Assembly (NCBI RefSeq): GCF_003010915.2
Contig: NZ_CP028426.1
Span: 124,001 to 188,000, forward strand
Direction: 5' to 3'
DNA length: 64,000 bases
Origin: Gulosibacter molinativorax
Lineage (GTDB): Bacteria > Actinomycetota > Actinomycetes > Actinomycetales > Microbacteriaceae
The notes under the pieces are model-generated. The model had not been told where the DNA came from and did no database searches. It was given only the letters and a program-made list of their open reading frames with translations. The stretch's first letter is position 1, and each line of letters begins with the position of its first letter. The position numbers and the translations under genes are program-made. Below are positions 7,488 to 16,060 of this stretch, piece after piece.

Positions 7488-7732
7488 CTGTCATCCCAAT
7501 CGGCACATTCGCGGAACCCGAAGAGCACCAGCACATTAACCGCCCGCTCGTGGTGTCCCCGGAAACCCTCGGGAAGCTGATCGAAGTATCCCCGCAAACC
7601 CTCTCCGACTGGCGCAAGACATGGCGTGACGGGAAGACAGGGGAGGGGCCGCGGTTCTTCAAAGTCGGTCGACTCGTGAGGTATCGACTCGAGGTGGTGG
7701 AGACGTGGCTGAGCGACCTCGAGAGCAAGTGA
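7484..7732 (+). CDS. Helix-turn-helix DNA-binding protein (MerR/Xis-like)
   Basis: An 82-residue protein with the winged-helix pattern VSPETLGKLIEVSPQTLSDWRK, then RFFKVGRLVRYRLEVVETWL, the standard shape of excisionase/MerR-like phage proteins. It could be an excisionase or an early regulator; a second such protein lies at 19115. It starts in an ATGA overlap. Confidence 0.75.
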   Translation: MTVIPIGTFAEPEEHQHINRPLVVSPETLGKLIEVSPQTLSDWRKTWRDGKTGEGPRFFKVGRLVRYRLEVVETWLSDLESK

Positions 7733-7833
7733 ACGACGTAATCGGCCACCTCTGCGAAGACGAATACGACTCCCTCGACGAGGCCCTCGAAGCATTCAAG
7801 GAAAGGATCCGTGATGCCGAGCTATTCGATTGA
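7729..7833 (+). CDS. 34-residue acidic ORF
   Basis: GTG 7729 overlaps the preceding stop (GTGA). The product is short, acidic and helical, with no recognised family. Its 3' end overlaps the next gene by 20 bases. It fills the only gap in an otherwise gapless operon, which supports its being translated. Confidence 0.4.
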   Translation: MNDVIGHLCEDEYDSLDEALEAFKERIRDAELFD

Positions 7834-8242
7834 GCACTGCGAGGAACAACTCGCGAAGGTCGACGCCGATCTTGCGGCGCTCGAAGATCGCCCGCGGTTC
7901 GACCACGGGATGCTCAACATCCCCTTATCCAAGCGGGTCGACATCAACGCCCAACTCGACAAGTACAAGAAGCTGATGGAGCGCCGGAAGTATTGGGCGA
8001 ACCGCCTGTCGATCGAGAAGGCACGCCTCGCGGCACCCGTCAGGCAGGCGGAGAAAGAACGCGACGCGGCGGCCTATCGAGCACTTGACTTGCGGGCCCT
8101 GCTCGAGGGAAAGACTGAGGTCCTTTGGTCGTTCATGACGGATAAATGGCTGCCGATCGTGAAGATCAATAAGAAAACCGTGCGAGTGAAAGGCGCGAGC
8201 GACTTTCTTATTCCGGCTGACCAGATTTACCGGGCTCGTTAG
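7814..8242 (+). CDS. Coiled-coil early phage protein
   Basis: A 142-residue protein with heptad-like helices (residues 6-85) and a beta-rich C-terminus that ends with a short SH3-like pattern (WLPIVKINKKTVRVKG). Function not recognised. AAAGGA before ATG 7814 sets the start. Confidence 0.6.
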   Translation: MPSYSIEHCEEQLAKVDADLAALEDRPRFDHGMLNIPLSKRVDINAQLDKYKKLMERRKYWANRLSIEKARLAAPVRQAEKERDAAAYRALDLRALLEGKTEVLWSFMTDKWLPIVKINKKTVRVKGASDFLIPADQIYRAR

Positions 8243-8254
8243 AAAGGGCATCGA

Positions 8255-8440
8255 ATGGAGGATCGTTTGGCGACGCTGAAAACAATCCAATTGATATTGA
8301 TTTGGGTGGCGGTTATCGCAATTGCAATTCTCGGGATGGTTGGGCTTTGGTTCAATCCAACGAATTTGTTTTGCACGCTGCTCATGTGGCCGGTCGTCTT
8401 GTGGGCTGCGATCGCTCCTAGCGGGAGCGAGCCACGGTGA
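8255..8440 (+). CDS. Small two-helix membrane protein
   Basis: A 61-residue protein dominated by two hydrophobic segments (about residues 9-30 and 36-53). AAAGGGCATCGA precedes the ATG. No family recognised; the AT content is a little higher than in its neighbours. Confidence 0.55.
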   Translation: MEDRLATLKTIQLILIWVAVIAIAILGMVGLWFNPTNLFCTLLMWPVVLWAAIAPSGSEPR

Positions 8441-8850
8441 TCACGTTCAGAGTCGACGGCGTGCCAATCGCCCAAGGCTCGAAGAGTGCGTATATCGCGG
8501 GCAACAGGGCGGTGATGTTCGACCAGAAAGCCTCTCGCTTGAACCCGTGGCGCAAGAAGGTTGCGGACGCTGCGAGAGCTACCGGAGTGACTCATGAAGC
8601 GCATGCCCCCCTGGTAGTTCAGATCGTGTTCATTCTCCCGCGGGGGAAGACGGTAAAGCGAGAGCACCCAACGACAAAGCCGGACGGGGATAAGACCGAG
8701 AGGGCGATATGGGATGCGCTCACACAATCGGGGTTGATTCACGACGATGCGCAGATCGTCGAATGGTCTGGGCGAAAACGCTATCAATTGGCAAATGAAG
8801 AACCGGGCGTGGTTATTCGCGTCTATCGGATTGAGGAAAAGGAATTGTAA
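8437..8850 (+). CDS. rusA: RusA-family Holliday junction resolvase
   Basis: A 137-residue protein with the RusA signature KPDGDKTERAIWDAL, then HDDAQIVEW. The aspartates in PDxD and DDxQ bind the catalytic metal in this family. It cuts four-way junctions formed during phage recombination and replication. It starts with GTG in a GTGA overlap. Functionally it belongs with the nuclease and RecT-like genes downstream. Confidence 0.9.
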   Translation: MITFRVDGVPIAQGSKSAYIAGNRAVMFDQKASRLNPWRKKVADAARATGVTHEAHAPLVVQIVFILPRGKTVKREHPTTKPDGDKTERAIWDALTQSGLIHDDAQIVEWSGRKRYQLANEEPGVVIRVYRIEEKEL

Positions 8851-9218
8851 TGGGAACTGAATTTCAACTAAGTGGCCGTCTCCCGAAGGCGGAGCGGAAC
8901 GGGCTGGATGCGCACGCGGAGGAATTCCTCGATGTCGCTGCACCTGCATCTCTCATCGGGATTGTTCGTATCGACCGGAAGTTTCGGAAGGTCGATGACG
9001 ACACCGAAGAGGTCTCGGCTATGGCGAAGATTTCGCACATCGAGATTGTCGGGGATGAGGTGGAGGCTGATCGGCTCGCGGAGTATATGACCGCGCTGGC
9101 TGATTCTCGTTCGGGTGACACTCCACTCCCGGTGGTGGTCGAGGGTGAGGTTGATTTCGATGCGCCTCTCAACGAGGGGTTCGCGGAGTTGGACGATTCG
9201 TTTGGGGCTGAGAAGTAA
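8850..9218 (+). CDS. Early phage protein, unknown function
   Basis: A 122-residue acidic protein with a beta-strand-rich core (residues 35-75). Proteins of this shape are common just upstream of phage exonuclease and RecT genes, but no function is known. Overlaps on both sides are one base or less. Confidence 0.6.
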   Translation: MGTEFQLSGRLPKAERNGLDAHAEEFLDVAAPASLIGIVRIDRKFRKVDDDTEEVSAMAKISHIEIVGDEVEADRLAEYMTALADSRSGDTPLPVVVEGEVDFDAPLNEGFAELDDSFGAEK

Positions 9219-10027
9219 TGGCCGACAAGCCTCGCTTCAAGCGAAGGAATTACGGGAAGGGTCACGGCTACCAGTACCTCGATGAGGCTGGGCAGTACCA
9301 GAAGATGGACGGCGTTACGACGCTGCTGTCGAACGGCCTGCCGAAGCCAGCACTGATCAACTGGGCGGCGAACACCACAGCTGAGTATGCCGTAAACATG
9401 TGGGACGAGCTGGGCGAGATGCCGATCGCGACTCGCCTCAAGGAGTTGAAGAACGCACGCTACGCCGATAGAGACGCTGCAGCTAAACGAGGTACGGAAG
9501 TTCACGACCTCGCGGAGAAGCTCGCACACGGCGAAGAGGTAGACGTCCCGGATGAGATTCGGGGGCATGTTGAGTCGGCGGCGCAGTTCTTGGATGACTT
9601 CGAAGTTGAAGTGATTCTCACTGAAACCCCGTGCTTCCACGATCAGGCCCTGTACGGCGGCACGTTCGACCTGCTGCTTCGCAGTGGGAAGTTTCCGGAC
9701 AAGGTGATTCTCGCGGACTGGAAGACGAACCGCTCGGGGATCTACCCAGAGACCGCCCTACAGCTCACCGCTTACGCGAAGAGCACGCACTACACGGCAG
9801 CGAATGGCGAACTTGCCTTGACTGCGGATCTCGGCATCACGGATCTCTGGGCGATCTGGATTCGCTCGGACGGCTTCAGCGTGTTCCCGATGGAGTTTTC
9901 GCCCGTGACTTGGTCGGCCTTTGGGCACATCGCGACGGTCGCGCGGACTGCATCTAACCGCGATGTCGCGGACACATGGAAGGGGCCGGAGCTGCACGCA
10001 CCGGCGAGCAAGGAGGAAGCAGCATGA
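9218..10027 (+). CDS. PD-(D/E)XK nuclease (RecB/Cas4-like exonuclease)
   Basis: A 269-residue nuclease. Visible motifs: GTEVHDLAEKL (His motif I, about residue 90), GGTFDLLL (Asp, motif II), VILADWKT (the D/E-x-K motif) and ALQLTAYA (motif IV Gln and Tyr). This is the order found in RecB/Cas4-like phage exonucleases. Next to the RecT-like gene it probably makes the 3' single strands that RecT anneals, a two-gene recombination system like RecE/RecT. Confidence 0.87.
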   Translation: MADKPRFKRRNYGKGHGYQYLDEAGQYQKMDGVTTLLSNGLPKPALINWAANTTAEYAVNMWDELGEMPIATRLKELKNARYADRDAAAKRGTEVHDLAEKLAHGEEVDVPDEIRGHVESAAQFLDDFEVEVILTETPCFHDQALYGGTFDLLLRSGKFPDKVILADWKTNRSGIYPETALQLTAYAKSTHYTAANGELALTADLGITDLWAIWIRSDGFSVFPMEFSPVTWSAFGHIATVARTASNRDVADTWKGPELHAPASKEEAA

Positions 10028-10923
10028 ACGAGCAAGAACCGAACTGGGACGAGATTGAAGCGCAGGCTAAGGCGAATGCTGAGGCGATGCGTGAAGACGA
10101 GCTAGACGGCGAGGTCGTCGAAGAGCCAGAGCCCGAGAAGGTGGAGCAAGCCGTTGAGCGTCGACGTGAACCTGAACAGGGCGTCGCGCCGTCAAGGGAT
10201 CAGGCGGTGGAGCGTGGGAGTGAAGAGCTTGTCCGCTTCGTGTCTGATCTTCGACTTGCCTACAACGCTTCGCTGAGTCTGACGACGACGAACTTCGTGC
10301 CGGGGTCGTTCAAGGGCCGACCTGATCAGGCCGCGGCCGCGATTGTCACGGGCCTGGAACTTGGCCTAACCCCGATGGCTGCACTGCGGTCGATCGACAT
10401 CATTCAGGGCACGCCAGCACTTAGGGCGAACACTCTCCGAGCTATCGCCTTGGCGAAGGGTCACGAGGTGTGGATCGAAGAATCCACCTCACAGCGAGCA
10501 ATCGTGAAGGGCCGTCGACGTGGGTCTGATCGCATCCAAGAGTCAGTGTGGGACATGGACCGGGCTCGGCAGCTTGGGCTTGTCAGTAAGGACAACTGGA
10601 AGAAACAGCCTCAAGCGATGCTGATTGCTCGTGCAACGACAGAGCTTGTGCGGTTGATCGCTGCGGACGACATCCTCGGTCTCTCGTACACCGCCGAGGA
10701 ATTGGACGACGACGGGCCGACTTCAGAGGCGGCACCGGTGAAGCGTTCGACCTCGAAGGTGCAGCGCAAGTCGCGGAGCGTGACGCCGAAGCCAACCGAG
10801 AAGCCACAGGAGCCCGCACAAGAGGCCGAACAGTCCGGGGCTGACCAATCACCAGCCGAGGAAGTTTCAGTCGCTCCTGAGGGGCTTGACGGTTTCGCCG
10901 ATCTGCCGGATGGCTTCCAGTGA
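10024..10923 (+). CDS. recT: RecT-like single-strand annealing protein
   Basis: A 299-residue protein with ATG 10024 in an ATGA overlap with the nuclease gene. The core (about residues 65-225) has the pattern of actinophage RecT/Bet-type annealases: ATIVTGLELGLTPM-like helix, IQGTPALRAN, and KDNWKKQPQAMLIARATTELVRL. The N- and C-terminal tails are acidic and low-complexity. It anneals complementary single strands in phage recombination, working with the upstream nuclease. Confidence 0.85.
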   Translation: MNEQEPNWDEIEAQAKANAEAMREDELDGEVVEEPEPEKVEQAVERRREPEQGVAPSRDQAVERGSEELVRFVSDLRLAYNASLSLTTTNFVPGSFKGRPDQAAAAIVTGLELGLTPMAALRSIDIIQGTPALRANTLRAIALAKGHEVWIEESTSQRAIVKGRRRGSDRIQESVWDMDRARQLGLVSKDNWKKQPQAMLIARATTELVRLIAADDILGLSYTAEELDDDGPTSEAAPVKRSTSKVQRKSRSVTPKPTEKPQEPAQEAEQSGADQSPAEEVSVAPEGLDGFADLPDGFQ

Positions 10924-11267
10924 CCAACCCCGTCGAGGTCGAGCAGCAGATTATCGCGCTGTCGAACGAGCTCGATAACGGGGTGGGGATCGTGTCCGGT
11001 CGGCAAGCAACCTACGAGAAGTTGCAGCGCGAGTACGACCGCGAGTACGCGAAGGAGTACTTGAAGGCGGACGGCCCCCAGCAGGAGAAGAAATATCGGG
11101 CGGAGCTTGAGACGGCTCAGTTGCGCTCGGACATGGAGATTGCTCGCTTGGCGTGGAAGCACGCTGAGCGGCAACTCCGATCACTTGAGACACGCCTTTC
11201 CGCGTGGCAGTCACTCAACAAGTCAATGACTGCCGCGTATGGGGCGACGACGGGAAGGGGCCGGTAA
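10920..11267 (+). CDS. Helical early phage protein
   Basis: A 115-residue, strongly charged, coiled-coil-like protein of unknown function. The GTG start overlaps the RecT stop by four bases. Confidence 0.55.
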   Translation: MTNPVEVEQQIIALSNELDNGVGIVSGRQATYEKLQREYDREYAKEYLKADGPQQEKKYRAELETAQLRSDMEIARLAWKHAERQLRSLETRLSAWQSLNKSMTAAYGATTGRGR

Positions 11268-11917
11268 TGGCCGAGATTCATAACCACAGCAGCGTCGAGT
11301 CTGTCGCGGAGATTGCAGGCGCGGTGCGAAAGCTACTCGAGCGCAACACCGAGATCATGACTGACCTTGAGAGCGAGCGACAGCGGAACGAAAGGCTCGA
11401 CCGGGCGTTCGACCGGAAGTTCGTGGATTGCGAGGAGGCTCTGGAAGAGCGAGACCGCGCACGGAACACTGCCGTACTGCTCGAGCAGGCACTAGCCGAT
11501 TCGGAACGCGAGGTCGACAAGTGGAAGGCGATCTATAACGCCTCGAATGCTGATCAGGATGACCAGCGGGAAAGGATCTTGGATCTTGAGGGGAAGATCA
11601 GCGAGTACGACGACCTGCTGATCAAGGCAGAGCTGGAACTCGAAGCGCTGCGAGGCAAGCCAAGCGATGCGTTCAAGGACATCGAGTTTGTGTCGGAGCT
11701 AACCACTCTGCACCTCGGCGCGCTCGTGATGGTCGACATCTCCGACGAGGTGGTGGTGACTGATCGAATCCAGTTCCTCGAGTCGCGGAGGGATGCATTC
11801 GGAGACATCAAGATCGGCATCAGGTTCGATCGCATCGGTAGGGCATTTGAGCTTTCAGCCGACGCCGCGGTGAAAGTAGTCGGGGAAGCGCTCGAGGTCG
11901 AAAGCGCACCGTTCTAG
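11267..11917 (+). CDS. Coiled-coil early phage protein
   Basis: A 216-residue protein with long heptad-type helices over residues 15-130 and a mixed alpha/beta C-terminal domain. Start ATG 11267 in a TAATG overlap. No family recognised. Confidence 0.6.
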   Translation: MAEIHNHSSVESVAEIAGAVRKLLERNTEIMTDLESERQRNERLDRAFDRKFVDCEEALEERDRARNTAVLLEQALADSEREVDKWKAIYNASNADQDDQRERILDLEGKISEYDDLLIKAELELEALRGKPSDAFKDIEFVSELTTLHLGALVMVDISDEVVVTDRIQFLESRRDAFGDIKIGIRFDRIGRAFELSADAAVKVVGEALEVESAPF

Positions 11918-12315
11918 TGGCTGCTCCAACAACGCTCGAGCGGGAGAGAACTTATACCCGCGATGAGTCCCGGTGCGCTGCATGCGGAACATTCAACGGC
12001 CTGTCGTTTCAACATCGGCAGGCCGTTGGCATGGGTGGCTCGAAACACCGCGTGCCACTCACCGGCGCACTCACCATGTGCACGGTCTGCAACAACATGG
12101 CCGAGGCCGAGCTACAACGTTCGGCCTTGGCGTGGGGCTGGAAGGTTCCCCGCTGGGTGAAGAACGCCGCAAACGTCCCGGTGTTCTACCGGTGGAAGAG
12201 AACTTGGTGCCTGCTCGACGGATTGCAGGCGATTGAGATTACGGCTCGTGAGGCGATGGCGTTGATGCGTCAGTTGTACGGCGAGCAGTACGAGAAATGG
12301 AAGGAAGAGGAATGA
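11917..12315 (+). CDS. HNH-like zinc-binding protein
   Basis: A 132-residue protein. CAAC at residues 20-23, then QHRQAVGMGG and CTVCNNMAE, give two Cys pairs around an H-rich beta-beta-alpha segment, which matches HNH-type endonuclease folds. The final His of a canonical HNH is replaced (CNNMAE), so catalysis is uncertain. The GTG start overlaps the previous stop by one base. Confidence 0.7.
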   Translation: MAAPTTLERERTYTRDESRCAACGTFNGLSFQHRQAVGMGGSKHRVPLTGALTMCTVCNNMAEAELQRSALAWGWKVPRWVKNAANVPVFYRWKRTWCLLDGLQAIEITAREAMALMRQLYGEQYEKWKEEE

Positions 12316-12548
12316 AGAAGCTCAACAACATGAAAGTCGCATCGGCGGTCCTGGATCTTCGCTCGCAAATCGCACACGAGCACGGGCACCCTGATGAGGC
12401 TGGACACCTCGAGAGGTTCAGCCAGATCGCCGCGCATCTCTCTGGCGCTCCGTATCTCTTCAAGGATTCGCCGGTGATTGAGATCGCCGAAATCCTGATG
12501 GAGGTAGCCGAGCTCGGGGATCTTGCCGACGAGGTGGAGGGGAGATGA
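12312..12548 (+). CDS. Small early phage protein
   Basis: A 78-residue helical protein of unknown function; ATGA overlap at both ends. GGAAGAGGA provides the ribosome-binding site. Confidence 0.55.
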   Translation: MKKLNNMKVASAVLDLRSQIAHEHGHPDEAGHLERFSQIAAHLSGAPYLFKDSPVIEIAEILMEVAELGDLADEVEGR

Positions 12549-13297
12549 GCTTCCACACGGTCCCGTGGGCGTGGTCGGTCGACGGGATCACGCCCACCCA
12601 GAAGCTCGTGCTCATGGGCCTCGCGAGCTACGCCGATGAGCGCAACTCTTGCTTCCCAGGACAGCAGCTCTTGGCGGACCGTGCGGGGGTATCGACTCGC
12701 ACGGTCCGCCGAGCCCTCGACGACCTCGAGGACAAGGGGCTGATCCAACGTGAACAGCGGCGTGACAACAGAGGGATGCGCACCTCTGACCGGTATGTGC
12801 TGAACGTCAGCAGAAAGCAAGTGGACATATTGGCCGCTAGTGAATCTCACCGGACATCTGAGACAACCTCACCGGACATTGACGACAGCCTCACCGGACA
12901 CCCATGTCCTGGTAACTATCCAGAGAACAGTAAGAGTGAACTACCAGTAACCCCTATAGTCCCCACGTTCGACGACTTCTATTCGATCTACCCATTGAAG
13001 AAGTCGAAGGACGCTGCGCGTAGGGCATGGGATAAGGCGATCAAGCGGGAGTCTCCCGACGTAATCATGGCCGGTGTTCGTCGGTTCGTTGCTGACCCGA
13101 ACATTCCCGACAAGCAGTTCATGAAGCACCCATCGACGTGGCTGAACGGGGGGTGCTGGGCGGATGAGCCAGAAGCGCCACGCAACAACACCATGTCGCC
13201 GCTCGAGCGGAACATGCAGGCGTTCAACGACATCTACGGAGGTGGTGAACTTGCAGGCTCAGGAAGCATTCAAGCTCTTGACGCTGGCGTCCGCTAG
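12545..13297 (+). CDS. Phage replication initiator, winged helix with DnaD-like C-terminus
   Basis: A 250-residue protein. Residues 15-75 form a winged helix (TPTQKLVLMGLASYAD, GVSTRTVRRALDDLEDKGLI), as in phage replication initiators. A variable linker (about 95-140) follows, then a C-terminal part (FDDFYSIYPLKKSKDAARRAW, KHPSTWLNGG) typical of initiators that recruit helicase. Three DNA iterons lie inside the linker-coding part, which implies that the origin is within this gene, as in lambda O. The helicase-loader-like and helicase genes follow. Confidence 0.83.
   Translation: MSFHTVPWAWSVDGITPTQKLVLMGLASYADERNSCFPGQQLLADRAGVSTRTVRRALDDLEDKGLIQREQRRDNRGMRTSDRYVLNVSRKQVDILAASESHRTSETTSPDIDDSLTGHPCPGNYPENSKSELPVTPIVPTFDDFYSIYPLKKSKDAARRAWDKAIKRESPDVIMAGVRRFVADPNIPDKQFMKHPSTWLNGGCWADEPEAPRNNTMSPLERNMQAFNDIYGGGELAGSGSIQALDAGVR
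12846..12900 (+). repeat. Three origin-like iterons (22-bp period)
   Basis: CTCACCGGACA occurs exactly three times at 12846-12856, 12868-12878 and 12890-12900, spaced precisely 22 bases. As 22 is not a multiple of three, the copies encode different peptides, so the DNA rather than the protein is conserved. They sit in the linker-coding part of the initiator gene and are followed by an AT-richer stretch (about 12910-12960). This is the architecture of a phage origin. Confidence 0.75.
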
Positions 13298-13484
13298 AGA
13301 CGGGCGCACTGTCGACATGGGTACGGCGAGAGTGTGGGCTGACGACCTCGAGGACATCACCTTCGAGGAAGGCGTCGACGCCCTCAAGCGTCACTACCAG
13401 GAGTCGAGTCTGAGGGTGATGCCCGCGGACATTCTCCGCCATGCGCGACCTCGCATGTTCGACGAGTGGGGGTGGGCGAATTGA
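13245..13484 (+). CDS. Helicase-loader-like protein (G39P-type)
   Basis: About 79 residues. The pattern WADDLEDITFEEGVDALKRHYQ and RVMPADILRHARP matches the N-terminal helical domain of phage helicase loader/inhibitor proteins related to G39P. It lies between the initiator and the helicase, as a loader should. Start choice is uncertain: GTG 13242 or 13245, or TTG 13251, all behind GGAGG at 13238-13242. Confidence 0.65.
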   Translation: MNLQAQEAFKLLTLASARDGRTVDMGTARVWADDLEDITFEEGVDALKRHYQESSLRVMPADILRHARPRMFDEWGWAN

Positions 13485-14644
13485 TCGAACACGAACGCAC
13501 TGTGATTGGTGCCGTCCTGCTCGACTCGAGGTATATCGGGGATGCGATGCAGGCCGTGACGGGGGGTGACTTCCAAGACGAACGTCTCGGGAGGATCTTC
13601 TCCGGCATGGTGGACATGCATGGTCATGGTGAGCCGATCGACGTGCTGACGGTCACGCCGAAGTTGAAGGCGTGGGACATTCGAGGGATCGACCCGGCCG
13701 AGCTGCACGAGATGGTGGGTGAAGTCCCCACTGCATCGAACGTGAAGCATTACGCGGAGCTCGTTTCTCAGGAGTCGCTACAGCGCGGCGTGGTGAAGGT
13801 CGCTACTTCCATGAGAGACGCGGCGGAGGGTGACCCGGCGCAGGCTATTCGCGAAGCGATGCAGTCTCTCGAGGGATTGCAGAAGCGGAAGTCTGACGAC
13901 TACGAGATGCTCTCGGTCGACGATCTGCTGAAAGTGGATGTGTCGCATGACTGGCTCGTCCCTGGGCTGATCGAACGGCAAGACCGTCTGATGTTGACGG
14001 GCTTCGAGGGGCTCGGAAAGTCGACTCTGCTGCAGCAATTGCTTTTCGCTGTCGCTGCGGGGGTGCATCCGTTCCGGGATTGGCAGAGCATCACGCCTCG
14101 GAAGTGTCTGGTGATTGACGCGGAGAACACGAAGCGTCAATGGTCGCGCAAGACCAGGGGTTTCGTCTCGGCGGTGTCGAACCTCTCGGCAGGTGGGGCG
14201 CTATCGGAGAACCTCACGGTGGTTCCTGTCCCTCGTTTCGACATCACTCGACCGGATGAGCTGATGCGCTTGCACACGATGGTCGACAAGGTGAAGCCGG
14301 ACGTGATCATGATCGGCCCGCTCTACCGACTGACTGCTGGTGCGATTCAGACAGACGACGAGGCCGCCCCGGTACTCGCTGCGCTCGACACGCTTCGAGA
14401 CAGAGGCATTGCTCTGCTGATTGAGGCGCACGCGGGCAAGGCGACATCGAAGTCAGGCGAACGCAAGTTGTCACCTCGAGGTTCATCCGCGTTGCAGGGC
14501 TGGCCTGAGTTCGGCCTTGGGCTTGCACCTGGGAAAGGCAACGAAGTGGAACTTGTCCGCTGGCGTGGCGACCGCGAAGAGCGCATGTGGCCGAAGCGTC
14601 TCGTGAAATCAACTACTGGTCTGCCGTTTCAGGAGGTGTCATGA
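13466..14644 (+). CDS. DnaB-like replicative helicase
   Basis: About 392 residues. An N-terminal DnaB-type helical domain (residues 6-100, EHERTVIGAVLLDSRYI) precedes a RecA-fold ATPase with Walker A GFEGLGKS at 179-187, a Walker B-like VIMIGPLY and a downstream sensor segment LLIEAHAGK. The compact ATPase resembles RepA/AAA_25 helicases fused to a DnaB N-terminus, a common phage arrangement. The start is uncertain: GTG 13466, GTG 13472 or TTG 13481 (TTGA overlap). It works with the initiator and loader upstream. Confidence 0.85.
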   Translation: MGVGELIEHERTVIGAVLLDSRYIGDAMQAVTGGDFQDERLGRIFSGMVDMHGHGEPIDVLTVTPKLKAWDIRGIDPAELHEMVGEVPTASNVKHYAELVSQESLQRGVVKVATSMRDAAEGDPAQAIREAMQSLEGLQKRKSDDYEMLSVDDLLKVDVSHDWLVPGLIERQDRLMLTGFEGLGKSTLLQQLLFAVAAGVHPFRDWQSITPRKCLVIDAENTKRQWSRKTRGFVSAVSNLSAGGALSENLTVVPVPRFDITRPDELMRLHTMVDKVKPDVIMIGPLYRLTAGAIQTDDEAAPVLAALDTLRDRGIALLIEAHAGKATSKSGERKLSPRGSSALQGWPEFGLGLAPGKGNEVELVRWRGDREERMWPKRLVKSTTGLPFQEVS

Positions 14645-14787
14645 AGTGGAAAATAGCCCGCCTGCCCTTGTGGGTGGATACCAGGTTCCCCTGGTTCGCG
14701 GTCGGCCATGACGCAGAGATCAATCTGACTGTCATGGCCGTCTTTGCTTCGCACGCTGACGCGATCAAACACACGGAGGCATGGTGA
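14641..14787 (+). CDS. Small early phage protein
   Basis: A 48-residue protein of unknown function. AGGAGGT six bases before ATG 14641 and an ATGA overlap with the helicase stop make translation likely. Confidence 0.55.
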   Translation: MKWKIARLPLWVDTRFPWFAVGHDAEINLTVMAVFASHADAIKHTEAW

Positions 14788-15413
14788 GTGAAGGGTGTGT
14801 CAGACGATGCGTCTACGGGCCTCCTGAGGCTCTACGGGTACGCCCTGCCATGTACGGGAGGTTGTGCACGACCTGCTACCGGCGACTTCGAGATCATCTC
14901 GCGGTCGCCGGACCTGTTCTCACGCTCATGCAAAGCATGGTCGGCAAATCCTTGCAGGCAGTGGCGTACGGCGACAAGGTGCAGACATCGCGGAGTCACA
15001 GTCTGCCGTTTCACGTGGAGCAGGCCGAGGCAGTCGACGAGCTCGAGCAGGCTTTGAAGGGCTGGGCGAAGGAAGCGTTTCGAGTGCTGCCCTTGAACCT
15101 CAAGGATGACCTGCCTGATGTGGACTCGGGTCAAGGCGCGGTCGAGTACATGCGGCATCGCCTCGACGACCTCGTTGGCCTCCCGTTCATTGCGGAGATT
15201 CACGACGAACTGATTCCACTCATCCGCGCTGGCCTGAAACGTACAGGCCAGGAGCGGATGCCACTCGAGGCCCTGGACGCGATGTGCCCAATCTGCCTCG
15301 AACGCACTACTCAAGTCGACTGGGTTGGCGACGATTCCGACCCGCAACTACTGGTGACATGCAAGAAGTGTCGCCTCGTGATTGATGGAGGAACCAATGG
15401 CAACCACAACTGA
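14784..15413 (+). CDS. Zinc-ribbon early phage protein
   Basis: About 209 residues. Cys pairs near the N-terminus (CTTC around residue 29) and C-terminus (CPIC and CKKC, about 169-195) suggest two zinc sites around a helical middle. No family recognised. GTG 14784 overlaps the previous stop; ATG 14781 is the alternative. Confidence 0.6.
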   Translation: MSEGCVRRCVYGPPEALRVRPAMYGRLCTTCYRRLRDHLAVAGPVLTLMQSMVGKSLQAVAYGDKVQTSRSHSLPFHVEQAEAVDELEQALKGWAKEAFRVLPLNLKDDLPDVDSGQGAVEYMRHRLDDLVGLPFIAEIHDELIPLIRAGLKRTGQERMPLEALDAMCPICLERTTQVDWVGDDSDPQLLVTCKKCRLVIDGGTNGNHN

Positions 15414-15663
15414 AATGGAAACGACAATCACGTACGACCATGCGGAGCAGAAGTACCGCGTTTGGTCGTCCTATCGCCCGCATATCTCTCGTTTCAAAAA
15501 GGACGAGCGCGCGCGCCTAACTGGAGAGGGCGAGGACTGGGCGTCTTTTGAAATCCCTGCATCGCAATACGACATTCGGAATGCGTTCAAGCGCAAGGTC
15601 ACGATGTCGGACGAGCAGCGTGAGGCCGCGGCGGAACGTCTACGGAAAGCGAGAGCCGCGTGA
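15397..15663 (+). CDS. Early phage protein, unknown function
   Basis: An 88-residue basic protein; GGAGG five bases before ATG 15397. It has a beta-rich N-terminal half and a helical C-terminus. Function not recognised. Confidence 0.55.
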   Translation: MATTTEMETTITYDHAEQKYRVWSSYRPHISRFKKDERARLTGEGEDWASFEIPASQYDIRNAFKRKVTMSDEQREAAAERLRKARAA

Positions 15664-15869
15664 TGGATAACGACGACTACAACGACTATCGAATCAAAGC
15701 GCAGAAAGAGCGCGACGACGCCGACCTTCGGGATTGGACGATCCCGGAGCTACATCCCCGTTCCCGCATGTGCGAGCTGGACAATCACCGGCCCTGCACG
15801 GGGCGCATACAAGGGCTGCACGCGAGGGCTTGCGGGTGCTGGTGCCATGACGAGGCGGTGGCGGCATGA
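15663..15869 (+). CDS. Small Cys/His-rich phage protein
   Basis: A 68-residue protein. Five Cys and three His in the last third (CELDNHRPC, CGCWCH) suggest a zinc site. TGATG overlap at the start. Confidence 0.5.
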   Translation: MDNDDYNDYRIKAQKERDDADLRDWTIPELHPRSRMCELDNHRPCTGRIQGLHARACGCWCHDEAVAA

Positions 15870-16060
15870 GTGACCAGAGGGGGTGTGCGCGGGAGGCGAA
15901 TCGGCGCTACTACGAGCGGACGCGGGGCGAGAGGCGGTCTTCGTATCAGCGGGTGTGTAAGCGCTGCGGTGGCGATTTCTATAGCGAGCGGGCGCTCGTC
16001 TGGTGTCGGGATTGTCGGGACGTGTACCCGGCTGAGTACAAGGAAGCGAGAGCGGCGTGA
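15866..16060 (+). CDS. Small zinc-ribbon phage protein
   Basis: A 64-residue basic protein with CKRC and CRDC pairs spaced 13 residues, a compact zinc ribbon. Probably nucleic-acid binding; partner unknown. Confidence 0.55.
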   Translation: MSDQRGCAREANRRYYERTRGERRSSYQRVCKRCGGDFYSERALVWCRDCRDVYPAEYKEARAA

